64,000 nt of DNA from Eutypa lata (GCA_022661535.1 JAKULF010000007.1:3906001-3970000); one strand, 5' to 3'. Shown: positions 1 to 12,760, counted from the stretch's first letter. Made by a program: numbers and translations. Notes: a model not told the origin generated them from the letters alone.

Positions 1-1776
1 TCTCTGACAGTGACGACGCTTCTGTTATTCAAGGATAAGTTTATCGAGTCGATATTATGCCGAAGTGTTTGGATTATCCCCAAGAGCGGGCGCAAGATAC
101 CCCCCCTGGCTTATTATCAATGTTGGTCCTGACAATTTCTAGTTGCAAGAATGAGCGATGATTGGGTCCGTCACGACGCTTACTTGCTTGTTGCATGAAT
201 TCCCATACGATTCAGCTCCCAGTTTGTTCAGGCTCCGACCTGTGGTGGTCTACACATGGAGTAACTTGTATCAAACAAGACAGGAAGAGATAAAACACCT
301 CCTAGTTAGGTCCTGAATTATTAGTCAGATTATTCAAAGTCATCTGCTGACTGATGGGGTGTCCGTTGTCTATGACTTCCTCTTCCTAAGTTTGTATGTG
401 CATACAAAGTTTTCTTCTAATTTGTACGAAAAGGCAACAGTCACTGTCTAGATATCACTAGACCACTCGATGACAATCGATTAGAGAAGATCCCGCATCC
501 ATACAGTAGCACAGCCAAATTCAAATCCCAACCAGGCCAGCCAACCAACCTTGTCAACCCGCCCACCAGGCACTGCTTCCAACTCTGATTTTGTTGTGGA
601 CTATAGTCACACGTAACCCACAATAGAGACTGCATAACCTTGGAAATGGGATGATCCAACACTATGGTTATCAACTTAAATAACTACCCAGCTACCTATT
701 TTAGATGAGTATGAAACGCACTTATTATTACAAGAGACGGACAGTCGGGCTGTGTCTACAATGCCTAATGCGTAGGTACCTCAGCATCATCTAACTACCT
801 AGGTAGGTAGATAATTAGCTACCAAGTAAAGAAGAACATCTGTCCCTATGCCTATAGAAATCCATTCAATTGTGTAACTACCTTACCTGCCTTCAAACTA
901 GAGAAGCCTACTCCTCCGCACCTGTGTGGCGATTTATTATCGCAAATTATTTGAACGTGAGGGGTAAGGACGAGTCAGCTCGCTAGGCTGAATCACTTGT
1001 TCAGGTAGGGACCCCAGGGGCCTCGACGGGACCAATACCAACTTGGCAAAATAACCAAGGTGTGCCACATGAAACTAGGAATCTTTCCCAGATATACGTC
1101 ACACTGAGGGGTCTCTTGTCTGAGACCTTTTTCAACATTGGATTTCATGATGCTTCGGTCGGGGGTAGTTAAATGGAGCCCTTCTTTTTCTTGTCCGTTT
1201 CCGTACAAGGCAAGTTGCCAGTTGCCCAATTCCATTACCATTCTACCAGATCCAGGATCCATATAAATTGATCCATATAAATTGATACCTACTGTACGTA
1301 TCTACGTACATACGTTCCGGAGTGTCATTCACGTGATTTGTATTACCATGCTCCGACTCTCCGAGTCCATGAAGCTGCAGCGGGTGGGGCTTAAGCTTAA
1401 ATAAGCATGATCGGGCCGTAGAATACCCGATGAAATTTGCACCCGTGGACCCGCGCTCTCCCATTGGGTCCGATCTTTAGCTCTAACTAATCGAGACGAA
1501 GCTATTCGTATCTCGAATATTTCCATTTTCTGAAATGGGGTCGAGATAGGAAACCGAGACAAGACGAACATTAATCTTCCTCCCCTCCTCAAGTCCGCCA
1601 TTCTAATTTTAGTTCCTCTTTTTTTGTTCCTAGATCCAAGGGACGGGGCATAAGATAAAAAGAAGAAGAGGGGGAAAAGGGCAATTACTATCTTAGTTCC
1701 ACTCATCAACTGCCCACCCTCCCTCGATATATAGCGAACCCTGCAAGAGTTCGACGACAAAAAGAACGAAAGCAAA
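1..1776. other. gene-free left flank
   Basis: No credible coding region on either strand. The reading frames here are short, have no recognisable domain and lack fungal codon bias. The stretch holds short runs of GGTA/TACC type and the small duplication at 1256-1283. The last 150 bases are the likely promoter and leader of the mitoribosomal gene that follows. Confidence 0.6.
1256..1283. repeat. 14-bp perfect tandem duplication
   Basis: Two exact copies of GATCCATATAAATT lie head to tail, followed by a partial third copy (GATA). It is in the gene-free left flank, about 500 bp upstream of the mitoribosomal gene. It is probably a slippage or microhomology duplication with no assignable function. 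Confidence 0.85.
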
Positions 1777-2457
1777 ATGGAGGTCCGGTCACTACTCAGG
1801 CCTATGAGCTCGCTCACGAGCTTGCACACAACTACCATCACCACCGCTACTGCTACGACCGCTGCCACCTGCTGCGTAGCCCGGATCACCGCCCGCCGGC
1901 AACAATCCACGACATCGCGGACAAAAAAGGCGCTCAAGATCGCACCGCACCCGTCGTTTCTAACGCAGAGTCCATCCAGAGGGGCGAACCACATCGTGTT
2001 CAACCCCCCAGCGGCGGCACCATCAGTCTACCACACGCCCTTCATCTTCCTACCGAAGACCGACCCTCGGCGACAGGCGAACCTATCCCAGCTTCTGCTA
2101 CGGAGCCACTCCTCCCCCGCCTCTCCTTCTTCTACCTCCGAGACAACACCACCACCAACGCTCACGGCCTCCGAGGAAGCCCGGTCCAACCCGAAGTACA
2201 ACGTGACGAAGGAGCAGGTGGAGGAGATGCGGGCGCTGCGGGCGGAGGACCCGGAGCGCTGGAGCGTGCTGAAGCTGGCGGCGCGCTACGGCTGCACCAA
2301 CTGGTTCGTCATGATGTGCTGCAATGCGCCGCAGGAGCACAAGGAGAGGGAGCGCGAGCGCAAGGAGGCCATCCGTGCCAGGTGGGGACCTATCCGGACG
2401 CAGGCAAGGGAGGAGCGGAAGAAGCGGAAGGCGCTGCTGCTTCGGGATGAGATATAA
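1777..2457 (+). CDS. MRPL20: mitochondrial large-subunit ribosomal protein mL58 (MrpL20 family)
   Basis: Single-exon gene of 226 residues. The N-terminal ~60 residues are rich in Thr, Ala and Arg and poor in acidic residues, as expected of a mitochondrial presequence. The C-terminal ~90 residues carry the MRP-L20 signature: YNVTKEQVEEMRALRAEDP, then a helical WSVLKLAARYGCT stretch, then a long Arg/Glu/Lys helix ending in RKKRKALLLRDEI. In yeast this protein is part of the large mitoribosomal subunit, so the product is expected in the mitochondrial matrix. Residues ~60-136 are low-complexity Pro/Ser/Thr and poorly conserved. The start is the first ATG after an AT-rich leader; the presequence supports it. 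It is convergent with the next gene. Confidence 0.88.
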   Translation: MEVRSLLRPMSSLTSLHTTTITTATATTAATCCVARITARRQQSTTSRTKKALKIAPHPSFLTQSPSRGANHIVFNPPAAAPSVYHTPFIFLPKTDPRRQANLSQLLLRSHSSPASPSSTSETTPPPTLTASEEARSNPKYNVTKEQVEEMRALRAEDPERWSVLKLAARYGCTNWFVMMCCNAPQEHKERERERKEAIRARWGPIRTQAREERKKRKALLLRDEI

Positions 2458-3234
2458 GGACGTAAGGGGGTTATGAGAGGGAGGGGTGTGATGGTACTGA
2501 AACGAATCGAAAAAAAATAATACGTGGACGGCCAGTTAGTTAGACTTCGACGTCGTCCAGTCCCTATTATCGTCTACACTCACTCACTACTTGCCAGTTG
2601 GCAAATAGCCAATGATAATTTAGGTAGTTAGATGATATCGACCGGTATAGCAACACGGGGCCTTATGTGTGCTATATAGACGACAGTTGACTTTTATCTG
2701 TCTGATTTAAGAAAGATGAATTGGTCTACATATGAGAGGAACTGTATCATACAAGCAATACGAGTATCATGAAGCATCACTGACACCAAGGATACAGCCA
2801 ATTGAACGAGCATCCTGACGACGAGCGTATGAGGCGTTCGTCGGTCGGCCAAAAGAGCTCCTTTCATATATGTACAATATATCATAAAAGCACATTCCAT
2901 CAGACCATATGGTGTGACCCGTGGAAAAGATATTGTATAAAACTGACTTATATATGCTTTATTTTCGACGTGTCAATTCCCTCTTTCCTATGTATGTATG
3001 ACTAGTTAAGTAGTTACCTAACAAGTGAATATTATCAAGAACGTAAATGTCTCAAGAGAAATCTATATTAATTCCCATCCATTCATCCATTCATCCATCC
3101 ATTCACCATAAATGTCACCCGCCCCCTTAGTTACTAGTAATCTCAAACCACGCATCCTCATCCCCATCATCGCCTTCTAATTTCCCTCCGAAGTAATTAT
3201 CATTATCATCGTCGTTGTCATCATCATCATAATT
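2458..3234. other. convergent intergenic region
   Basis: This is the 3' flank shared by two converging genes. It contains AT-rich sequence and a short CATT/CATC run near 3070-3105. No coding sequence or RNA gene was recognised. Confidence 0.6.
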
Positions 3235-5406
3235 TCATCGCACAGGCAACAAGCCCCAAGGATCGTTTTCCCTGCCCCCTTCCCTTTCCCCTTCCCTTCT
3301 TCCCCTTTCCTGATCCTTATCCTTACCCTTCCCCTTATCCCTACCATCTCCCACATCTCCACCCCGAATCCCATTATTAACAACAACAGCACCGCCCTTC
3401 TTACAACTCTCGAAATCCTTCTTCCCCGGGATGGCCCTCCAGCACCACCCGCACCAGCTCCTGGCGCGCCCGGACACCTCCCTCCCCAGGACCTGCCCGC
3501 TGTGCCTCTCGTCCTCCCACTCGGGGACGCAGGCCCCGACGCGCACGATGCGCACGAGCTTGGTCTTGACCACGCCGCCGATGCCCTCGATCTCGTGGCG
3601 CGCGTAGCCGGGGCGCTGCTGGTGCAGCGACGACGACAGCGGCGTGGGCGTGCGCCGGAAGTCCTGCGGCGAGCTGCTCAGCTGCGGGAGCCAGGAGCTG
3701 CTGCTGCTCGCTGAATTCGCGCCTGCACCCACGCTTGCACCCACACTACCGCTGATATCCGGCGTGTGGGACCGCGAGTTCGGCGACCGGCTGTAGAGCG
3801 AAGAGGAGGAGCTGCCGGTGTTGGAGTGGGAGCCCAGGGACGCCGCGTATGACGCTGCCAGAGGAGGCGTCGCCGATCCGCTGTTGCTGTTGTTGTTCAG
3901 CATCAGGTCGACGGACCGGCCGTCCTCGGCGTCGCAATCCGTTTCGGACTCGCGCTCGCGGGATGCGCAGCACGTCTCCCCTCGGCCGCAGATGACGCCG
4001 CGGTCGCCTTCACCGATACCGGTGCCGAGGCCCCCGATGACGTCGCCGTATTGGCTGCGCCATTTCCAGATCCTGTTGGTGAGCGAGATGTTTGTTAGCT
4101 TTTATGATGTTCTGGAAATGTAGACCACGTGAGAGAAAGTTTGAGATAGAAGGTGGCTCGGGGGTTTCGATGAGAAACAGAAGGGTGGGGAAAGTAGGTA
4201 GATGGACGTTGTGTATGCATTGAATTGTATGTATGAGATATGAGAGTGTGGTGTTCGTACGACTGGTAATCGTGGTCCGCGCCTCGTATACTCCGCCCGC
4301 ACGGCTGGCACAGCCAGACGCCATCGCTGACGCACGTGCATATGGCAAGCTGCATCTCGTCGGCGTCGAGGGGAGTGTCCGATCGGAGGCGCGGGCTCGC
4401 GAGGGCCCCGAGGGGGGCCTTGGCACACGGAAGGCAGAGGCGGCGGTGTCTATCCCGGAGGACGACGGGAGCAGGTGGCTTGATCGCACAGTTCTGAGTT
4501 CGGGTTAGACGACAGATTCTCCCTGTACGTATATATGTTCGTGTGTAGGCGTGCGGAATGTCAGGAGGGAAAGGGGGGAGGGAGGTAAGGAGAGAAAGAC
4601 GTACCCGGCACACAACCCTCGCGCAGCGGCGGCATTCGGCCACCAGGTCGCGGGCGCAGCTCCCGCTCTTGCCGTTGCCGTAGTCCCCGCGCCCGTCTTC
4701 CACCATGTAGAACCAGTTGCCGGCGCGGGCGCGGTAGCGGAAGGTGTCCTCGGGGTCGACGGGGATGTCCTCGTTCTCGCAGTGCAGGGTGTGCGAGACG
4801 AGGGCGCCGCGGTACTGGAGCAGGGCCTGGCGGACCTGGCGGCACGTGCGGGACAGGTTGTCGAGCGAGTTCAGGTCGAGCGACGACGCGATCGCCATTG
4901 CGATACTGGGGTCTCGTGTCAGCCTTTCTCCCCATCCAGTCTTCCCCTCCAATTCCTCTCCCCGAGACTGACTACCTGTCAGCACCACTACCATAGCCAC
5001 CACTATGGTAGTGGTGGTGATGGTAGTAGCCGCAGCAGCAGCAGCAACAGCTCGGGGTTCGGTTTGACGGGGAAGCTGGTGTTGGGAGGGTTGTCTGCAG
5101 AGAAGCAAATATGGTTTGTGAGGATGACTATGCCTACGGATAACATCCGAGAGCCTCGGTCATTGGGTTCTGGTTGAGGTTCATCCCGCCGCTGGTCGCG
5201 TGCGGCTGCGAGGGATCGGCATCTACGGTGGTTGGAGATCCATCATTACTCGGCAGAATTTCCGAGTTCGGAGCAGCCGTTGAAGACTCCTCTACGGTCC
5301 CTCCGTTCCATTCGGGCTTCACGCCATGATGGTGGTGGTGGTGATGATAATAGCTATGCGTCTGCGGCGGTTCGCTGTCTTCGTCGAGATCTACGAATAC
5401 AGCCAT
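3235..5406 (-). CDS. conserved fungal protein with F-box-like helix and Cys-rich zinc-binding core
   Basis: Four exons (5406-5138, 5094-4605, 4493-4261, 4072-3235) keep phase and give 609 residues. Residues 1-150 are low complexity, including a His run. Residues ~156-190 resemble an F-box (LDLNSLDNLSRTCRQVRQAL). After that comes a cysteine core: C244-x2-C247-x4-C252-x2-C255, C273-x2-C276, C305-x-C307 and C315-x2-C318, probably binding zinc. A block GGLGTGIGEGDRGVICGRG follows, and the tail is Ser-rich then charged. The CVVCR/NC knuckle is formed only after splicing, which supports the third exon junction. The architecture resembles a widespread uncharacterised Pezizomycotina family; an E3-adaptor role is only inference. 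The first intron would be 43 nt, short for this genome, so the region around residue 90 is the least certain part. Confidence 0.72.
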
Positions 5407-7465
5407 GGCTGGCGGTGGACGATAAGCGAAAAAAAAAAAGAGGTGAGGGTGAGATCCACGTCAGATCTGATAAGGGGGATGGATAAGGGGAAGCTACTGT
5501 AAGGGGGTCGGTCTCACAGGGCTGGCTAAAGGGGAAATTTCCACGAAGCAACAACGTCGGAAGAAGGAAAAAGGGGTTTATGAGAGAGAAGAAAGGTAGG
5601 ATGAAAAGGAAAAATCAGCTAGACATTAGGTTGAGACGGACTATATGTTAAGAAAAGTCTAAATTCGAGTGAAGTGAGGTAACCTTGATGCAACAACACA
5701 CGACAAAAGAAGGTGGAAGGGAGCTCTCGTTTCCTAAAATCTCACCGGCCTTTCCACAGAGATAAGTAACTAGTATACTATCCCAGATGCATCCCCGGTT
5801 GATATTATTATTTAGTTTGGTCTTTTTTTATAGACCCTGTCCGCCCTCAGATAGATTGATGGATGGATGGGTTGATAGGCATGTAGGTACCTGAACAAAG
5901 CATTATCATGCATCGATCCTACAGGTACACACTTCTCTGCTATCAAGATCCATTACCCCACCCCGGAGCTGCATACCTCTTACTGTAAAGTGCCTATAGC
6001 ACTTAACCTCTAGTTAGGTAATAGCGAACAGCTCGAAACAGCGGGGAAGTCGTATTGCAGCTTGCCTGCGCCTATGAGGACGACTCCTGTTACGTACAGC
6101 AAGTGCTTGTTTACGTACTGAGTGCGAACGTGATGCCTTTCGTGATTTATACTTGTGCTTTAGAAGTTAAAAGGCCAAGACTAACAAACAACACTTATGT
6201 ATCTTAAGGGATTTAGTTGCGCTTCAGAACCAGGGCTAATGCTGCAGAGAAGGCCGCCTAGAAAAATCGACATCGGGTTAAGCGCTTAGTGGCTAGCCGT
6301 AATGAGCTTACGTGTTGAGAATTACTCTATCTACAGTACATACATGTATGTAACTAAGTGGTTATCAACATGAGCTTATCTACTTACCTACTAAGTATGC
6401 ACCCATGCATGCACGAATGTGTGTCTTTCGGCTGTTCGTGTTCGAAATAAGCGGTCTATGAAGAGACAAAACAAAAAAAAGATCACCCGCCGCAGCTGTA
6501 GTGGGGGAGATGCGGCAGCTAGCCCGGTAGCATGCAAACATTGTCTTAGTCGACATCCATCAAACTGAGACAAGCACAATGCCATTGAAGGCAGATAGGG
6601 TCGCATAAGAAGCCGAAAGGAAGACTGTCAACGTGTTCTCTGTAACTGTATGACGTAGACCATTATAGTAAAAAGCGTTGCTAGTACGAAGGTCGGGTTC
6701 ACAATCACGGGCCATACTTTACAAGCCACAGTGTAAGCCATGAGCTCGGACTTAAGACTAAAGCGCCAAGAAGCACTATACTTCGTATTGTACTTTTACA
6801 GCACACCTTAACCGCTATATTTTAGTGACCATATACTGTACCTTGCGCTGTACCTTAGTGGCTCATGCGCTAAAGCTAAATACAGTATATATAGAGCTAT
6901 TCAACAAGGTATCCGCACATGGTAATCCCGGTAGAGTCTGGCCTGTGATTGTGAACCCGACCTTCGTACAATAAACGGGTTCTAACCGGTATTAAGGTAG
7001 ACCAGCCTAGGCTAATTCTTAACGTAACTATGTATGTGTATGTAAATTCTCATCCTCCGCTACCGCTTGTTACATGGCCCAATATATCCCCCTACCCTAT
7101 GCCGGAACGAGATTAACAACTTCTTCCCTTTACCAAATTTGGAAGGGACTATTAAGCCTATTGGACGCCCCTGCAGAATTATTATAGTCTATGTGTTTTA
7201 AGGTATGTATGTATGCAGTAGTTAGTAGTCCCTATCCTCTAGCCAAACTCCCAACCCCTTACCCCCTTAACGGAGGTCGATCATTATTAGATCCCTAATA
7301 TCACCAATATTCTCACCTTGAAATGCCTCAACTTAACTAAACTAACATACACAGCCATTGTACGTATATAATATCGTGTTCCGTTTGTCTACACCTGCAA
7401 CTGCCCGCCCGCCTGCCTGCCTGCCTGCCTGTCTGCCTGTCTGCATTGATCAAATGCGCACAAGA
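5407..7465. other. intergenic region with a MITE-like element
   Basis: About 2 kb without a supportable gene between two minus-strand genes. The first few hundred bases are the promoter side of the F-box-like gene (5407 upwards). The interval 6684-6969 is an inverted-repeat element described separately. The rest is AT-rich unique-looking sequence with small GTATGTATG and TACATACATGTATGTA palindromic runs. Confidence 0.6.
6684..6969. mobile_element. MITE-like element with 34-nt terminal inverted repeats
   Basis: The left arm 6684-6717 begins GTACGAAGGTCGGGTTCACA. The right arm 6936-6969 is its reverse complement at 32 of 34 positions. The whole unit is 286 bp, too short to encode a transposase, and contains no meaningful reading frame. 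A TA dinucleotide lies at the same place in both arms (6685-6686 and 6967-6968). If that TA is the target duplication, the element is a 280-bp Tc1/mariner-type non-autonomous element. The interior is AT-rich. I see no second copy in this window, so mobility is inferred only from structure. Confidence 0.65.
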
Positions 7466-10400
7466 CTACCACGCGAACACCATCAGGGCCGGGTTGAGCG
7501 CGACGGGCAGCAGGAAGTGGCAGGTGACGATGTTGGCGAGGGGCCAGATGGACGCGAAGTAGTTGATGCGCCACTGGGGCGGGAAGGCGTACAGGCCGCA
7601 GAGGATGAGGGCGACCATGGAGAGGCAGAAGACGAAGGTGCCCTTGAAGCGCCGCAGCAGCCGCGGCAGCTCCTCGAGGAAGTTGACCTGCTCCAGCTCC
7701 TTGGCCGTCGCGCCCCACGTCATGTCCACGCTGAAGAAGTGGCACAGGATCGCCTGCGACACGTGCAGCGAGATGCCCCCCAGGAAGATCGAGATCAGCG
7801 GTATCCACTTCAGGTTGTCCCAGACTGCGCGGGCCGGTCGATGGAATCGTCAGCTTCTCTAGTTACATACATACATATAACTATGTAGTTCATTCTCTGC
7901 CGTGGTGCTATTGGGGGGAGGGGAGGGGAGGGGAGGGATCAGATAGAAACTTACAGGCCCATATGAGCGATTGCTCTCCCAGGCGATACCGCAAGACGGC
8001 CAGTGCGACGTTGCCAAAAGCCGTGAACACGACGATGATGGAAATGTAGATGGCGAACGAGTCGAGGTAGAACTTGTCGTACTGGCCGAAATACCAGCCC
8101 GTGAGGAAGTAGTTGGCGACGGTGAGGACCCAAGCAGCGCCGATCGCGTAGTAGGTGCCGATGTAGGCGCAGATGGTCAGCTTCTTCGGCAGGTGGATGC
8201 CGGAGAAGAGGAACTTCCTGAACAGCGGCGTGATGGGCCCGCGGAAGAGCCAGTACCGCAGGGGGTGGAACAGCAGCTCGTTGCACCCGTACGCGTACTT
8301 CTCCCACCGGGCCAGCTCGTCGTACACGGTCAGGGAGACGCCCTCCTTGAAGCCCTCGCCCGTGTACGTCGCGAACCGGAGGATGTAGCCCGCGCACTGC
8401 ATGCGGAGCGACATGTCGAAATCCTCGGACACGTGCGACTCGGACCAGTACTTCTCGTAGCCGTCCTCGTCTTCGTACGCCGCGGCGTCTTGGATGGCGG
8501 ACCAGCGGAGGATGGCGTTGTGCCCGACGAATGGAGGCGCGTCGCCGTTGGCAACGGCGAACGAAATTGCCGTGTAAATGAGGTTGGTGAACCAGGTCAC
8601 GCTGCGAAAACGAGTTAGTAAAATGCCCATGATTCCGCGCCGAGAAAATCGGGAAGAACTCACCCTCCCTCGAAGAAAGACGTCGTGACGCGCATGACTC
8701 CTGATGTGTACTGCATAATGGCCACTTCAGGGGACTGTTCCATCTCCGTTACCGCATCCAACAAACAATCCGACGGCACACGAGTATCAGAGTCGATGAT
8801 GAGAATATAGTCGCCAACACGGATATTGCCCTCGGCGAGGGTGCGACCCTCGTGTTCGTCCAAGGCCTGTCTGAGGCACTGCTCGTAGGCGTCCTTCTCG
8901 TGGACCTGGGTCCAATCGGGGGTCCTCTGGACCAGTTTGAGCTTCTCCTCGACGCGGTTGCTGACCATGAGGGCGTAGTTCATGTTGGACGCCTTCTTGA
9001 ATTTGCCGCGGCGCAGGAAGGGGCGCGCCCCGTCCTCGGGATTCGGGTTGTGCGGCGGGCGGGACACCCAGCCGATGTTGTGCTCCTCGTAGAACTCGCG
9101 GCGCGCCATCTTGTCCTCCTCGGATATCAGCTGCATGCCGTCGTCGTTGACGAAGATGTTGGCGCTGCCGCCCTGGAGCTCGTACGTGGATATGCACTGC
9201 TTCAGCGACGTGATGGTCGGCTTGATGACGGCGTTCAACCCCTCCTTGTAGACGGGCATCTGCACCGTGACGTGAGGTAGGGTCTGCACTTCCCGGTCGA
9301 GCTTCTTCCTGGGGGCCTCGCCGGAGTAGAATGTAGAGTTCTGACGAATGGAGCTGATGGGGCCGAATATCTCGAAGAGGTTACCGATAATCGACTGGAA
9401 GAAGAAGATGGATACGAAGACTTGAAGGGGAATCACAGCAGCCAGAGCCAACCGGATGTACGACGCATCGGTTGCAATCTCCAGCGCGAGAGCCCTCAGA
9501 CCCGTGCCCAAGCATACGATACAAAGCGCCATCGTGAGAGCGACCATGATCGAGTTAGTGAGGAGTATGCGCCGGTCTGCTGGGTGCTCAAGGGCGGCGG
9601 CCTCCAGATCAGAAGTGTCCTCGACGCCGTTCTCTTGAACCGTGGGACCGCCAGCCTTCTCATCCTGCTGTTCGCTCTCATCATCGTAATCGTCGTCGTC
9701 GGTGCCCCAGATCATCTGCAGCAGCTGCTTCTCGAGGTTGGCCACACGGGCGAAGATGTTCCGCGGGCTGTCGTCCCATACGACGAGCATGTGAGTGTCC
9801 TCGATGAAGGCGGCGAAGTGGTGCTTCTGGCACCGCGGGAGATCGCGCATGCTGCGCAGCACTTGCAGCCGCAACCCGCCCGGTAGTGGGATGTAGTCCC
9901 GCACTACCCGCCGCGAGGCCATCATGATGTTGATCACCCGGGTGTTGACCGTCATCGCACACTATATGAACTTGTTAGGCAAGACATACAGACAGATTCA
10001 GTGCCACTAAATAGGCAGTAGGAGGTTATGGGAAACCACATACTCGAACGTTCAGCTCCATCGACATATCATACAAGCCATACTGGTGCTGTCTCAAGTC
10101 CGCGGGACAGCAGGTATAGTCATTCTTCCCCTTCTTCAGCACGACACCCTCTCCTGGCAGCATGCCCGTGGTGTAGCCCCTCTCCAACTGCTGCTGGTAC
10201 ATATAGTTGCAGACGACTTCGGCCTTGACATCGTTGACGCTCTCGTGGTCGTTTCGAAAGTCGCCCACGGGGTACATAGCCGAACTGCGGATCGAGTCCG
10301 GGCGCGATCCACCTTGGCTCGTCAGCCCCGACGGCGGAGGGGCTCGGGGGGCTACATTCCTAGGCGGGTGCTCGCTGACTACGGTCGATTTCTCCTTCGC

Positions 10401-10475
10401 AGCAGCAGCAGCAGTGGCAGACTTCGACTTCGAACCGGCCTTCTTGGGGACGAAGTAGGACTTGAAGGCGTTCAT
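7466..10475 (-). CDS. membrane-bound type 2 glycosyltransferase (fungal GT2 / CPS1-like)
   Basis: Four exons (10475-10044, 9961-8664, 8601-7955, 7824-7466) give 911 residues. A soluble N-terminus (~1-270) is followed by two membrane segments (~276-298, ~313-333), the catalytic GT-A region, and about five C-terminal membrane segments. Processive-transferase motifs are visible: NDDG (~415), DSD (534-536), the acceptor-site EDFD (636-639) and RW (675-676, the counterpart of QxxRW). The block FFFQSIIGNLFEIFGPI and the segment FLRRGKFKKASNMNYAL match, as I recall them, the Zymoseptoria GT2 / Fusarium GT2 group required for normal hyphal growth and infection; the sugar product of that group is unknown. 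It is expected at the plasma membrane, using a UDP-sugar. The intron at 7954-7825 contains a GGGGA-type run. Alternative: a relative of chitin or hyaluronan synthases. Confidence 0.87.
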
Positions 10476-12760
10476 CTCGACAAGAGAGGTATGATATAAT
10501 ATTATTAACGAGTGACAAATCTGAGAAACAAATCACAGAGATATTTTTCCCTCTAAGGGGGACAAGGAAATTATGGAAACGAGCGACGATACGAGGAGGT
10601 ATAAGGCTTCAGATATTAAGGGAGGATGGTATTCGAAGGAACCCAAGGAGCCGGGGGGTAGGTAGGCAAGCGATAAGAACCAGACCCCTTTAGCTACTTA
10701 AACGATCAATACATCCATCGCCCACCAGAATTCCATGATACCAAGGCACTTTCCAGCCACACTGCAACTCCATTGCTGCTTTATTTAGCTGACACACCTG
10801 CACACGCCTATCTCAGGGGGTACAGCTGGACAGGTCTAGACGCAGTTCGCGAGGCAGCGGAGCACCCGCAAACACTGCTGTTCTCGAGACCTAAGCGAGA
10901 AGTATCGCAAGCCACCACAGCACATGGCAAGCTGGGAAGAGGTGCAGTAGTGACAGCAGGAATTACTAACATAAGTATGCAGTAAAAACAAAAGAACCCA
11001 ATGGTTCAAAGCAATATTTACTGATCTGCATGCATGCATGGATGCAGGTGATAGCTTACCTACCTGCCTACCTACCTACTTACATACATAGCACCGACTT
11101 AGGACCATATACGGGGCTAGACCTCGACGAGAGGAATTCGCGGGGCGACAATGTCGAGCGAGAATATGAGCACCACGCATATCGATATACATAATGGAAT
11201 GCGACAAGGTAAAATAAAATAGATAAAAATAAAAATCTAGGAACGGAGAAATTGTGTCCTTGTTTTCTCCTGAATGTGGTTGTGTTGGTGGATGCGATTG
11301 CCCATTCCTGGAATGGAACACCAACATGGCAATTCCGAGGGCTCGAAAAAAAAAGGGTGACCCCTGTCCTGTCCTGTCGTATTCTGCGCTTGCATCTGCA
11401 TTCGTTCTCGAAGTATTGCATATGTCGGTAGGTATGTACAACTACCTACATTTTCGCGCACCAGACCGGCCACAGGAAACGGGAGGCTCGGCGGCAGCCT
11501 GCATATCGCGCTTGGTCGGTGAGAACGCCTCCGTTTCCCTCATGAACTATAGACAAGACGAAAGCCTTGGTAAAAGGAGATGGCATTCGCAGCCCAGTTG
11601 AGCCTCGAAGCCTCTGTTCTCTACCTATCTGTACCTGAATCTAGGCCGGGATATACGGACTTAACGTTAATTCTCGGTTAGTTAAGCGTTGTAATAGAGG
11701 CAATTTTCTCTCTCTCTCCAATTGAGTTCTGAGGTGCATGTTCCATTGGCCGAGATAGAGCCTGAGATACCCGGTACGACGATAGGTAAGCCAGGACCGC
11801 CAATAAAAAGGCAATAAGATCCTTCGTATTGGTTCTGAGGCTTCCGGTGAGATTAAGCGGGCTGGTGACCTTGCATACCACACACAACCACACACGTATA
11901 TATACGTACATGTATGTGTAGAGGTGTGGTATGGGATGTCAGCAAACGTATTGGGTGGCGCCGATGAGAGGTTAAATAAGGAGGGAATATGTATGCGAAA
12001 GCTGACAACCACTCAGGTGTAGCCTGGAAGTAGAGTTGAAACGCTCGCACACTCCTTTTTCAACGTAACCTGGGAAAATGTCTGTACCAGCGAGCATGGC
12101 CATTACAGGATATAACTATAGTAAAGAGTGTCTATCAAGCGGTCGTTAGATGGTAACGACGTTTAGCATACCGGCGCGGGCGCCATTTTTTCAGTGTCTC
12201 GTTTCAACGTGCTGATGAAGGCAAAGGGGATTGTGTTTCTATTCCTTTTCATCAACGCCGCCCACGCGCCCGCCGTTAGTTGAGTCTCCTTACACAAGCC
12301 TCATTGTAAATATGAGACAACACACATGATAACAGAGATACATGCCGCACATGTATTATATGCTCAAGAGGGTTTTGCAGCGCATGCTTCTAGAAGCCAG
12401 CTCCATGATCCAATGCTTTAAGAGAAGAATAGAAAAAGCAAGTCTTGGATCATCCAGTCTGATAAGCCAATCTACAATTCATCGAGGTTTCTGTTTTCGA
12501 GAAGGGGAATGTTTGCGTATGAGGCAAAGCGAAAGTGCGGCAAGGGGGGAGGGAATACGAGATATCCATGCACCTTCCCTGCCAAGTCGAGCTGACAGGT
12601 GTGGCAACGACAAAAACCCCCCACCTGATCTGCCAAGTCATAACGTCCAAATAGACTGAGTACATAATTCGAACGGCATACGGTGTGGAAAGGACCTATT
12701 GATATTTATGAGGCAGTTAGTAGTTGATGTATAGCTTTAACCTTCGAAACATGATAATAT

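Noticed and set aside
1329..2003. 224-codon minus-strand frame overlapping the mitoribosomal gene start
   Set aside because: Overlaps a well-supported gene; no domain, no conserved motif.
4976..5045. Near-palindrome of CCACTACCATAG type considered as an inverted-repeat element
   Set aside because: Lies within the coding exon of the F-box-like gene and is made of simple CCA/TGG repeats.
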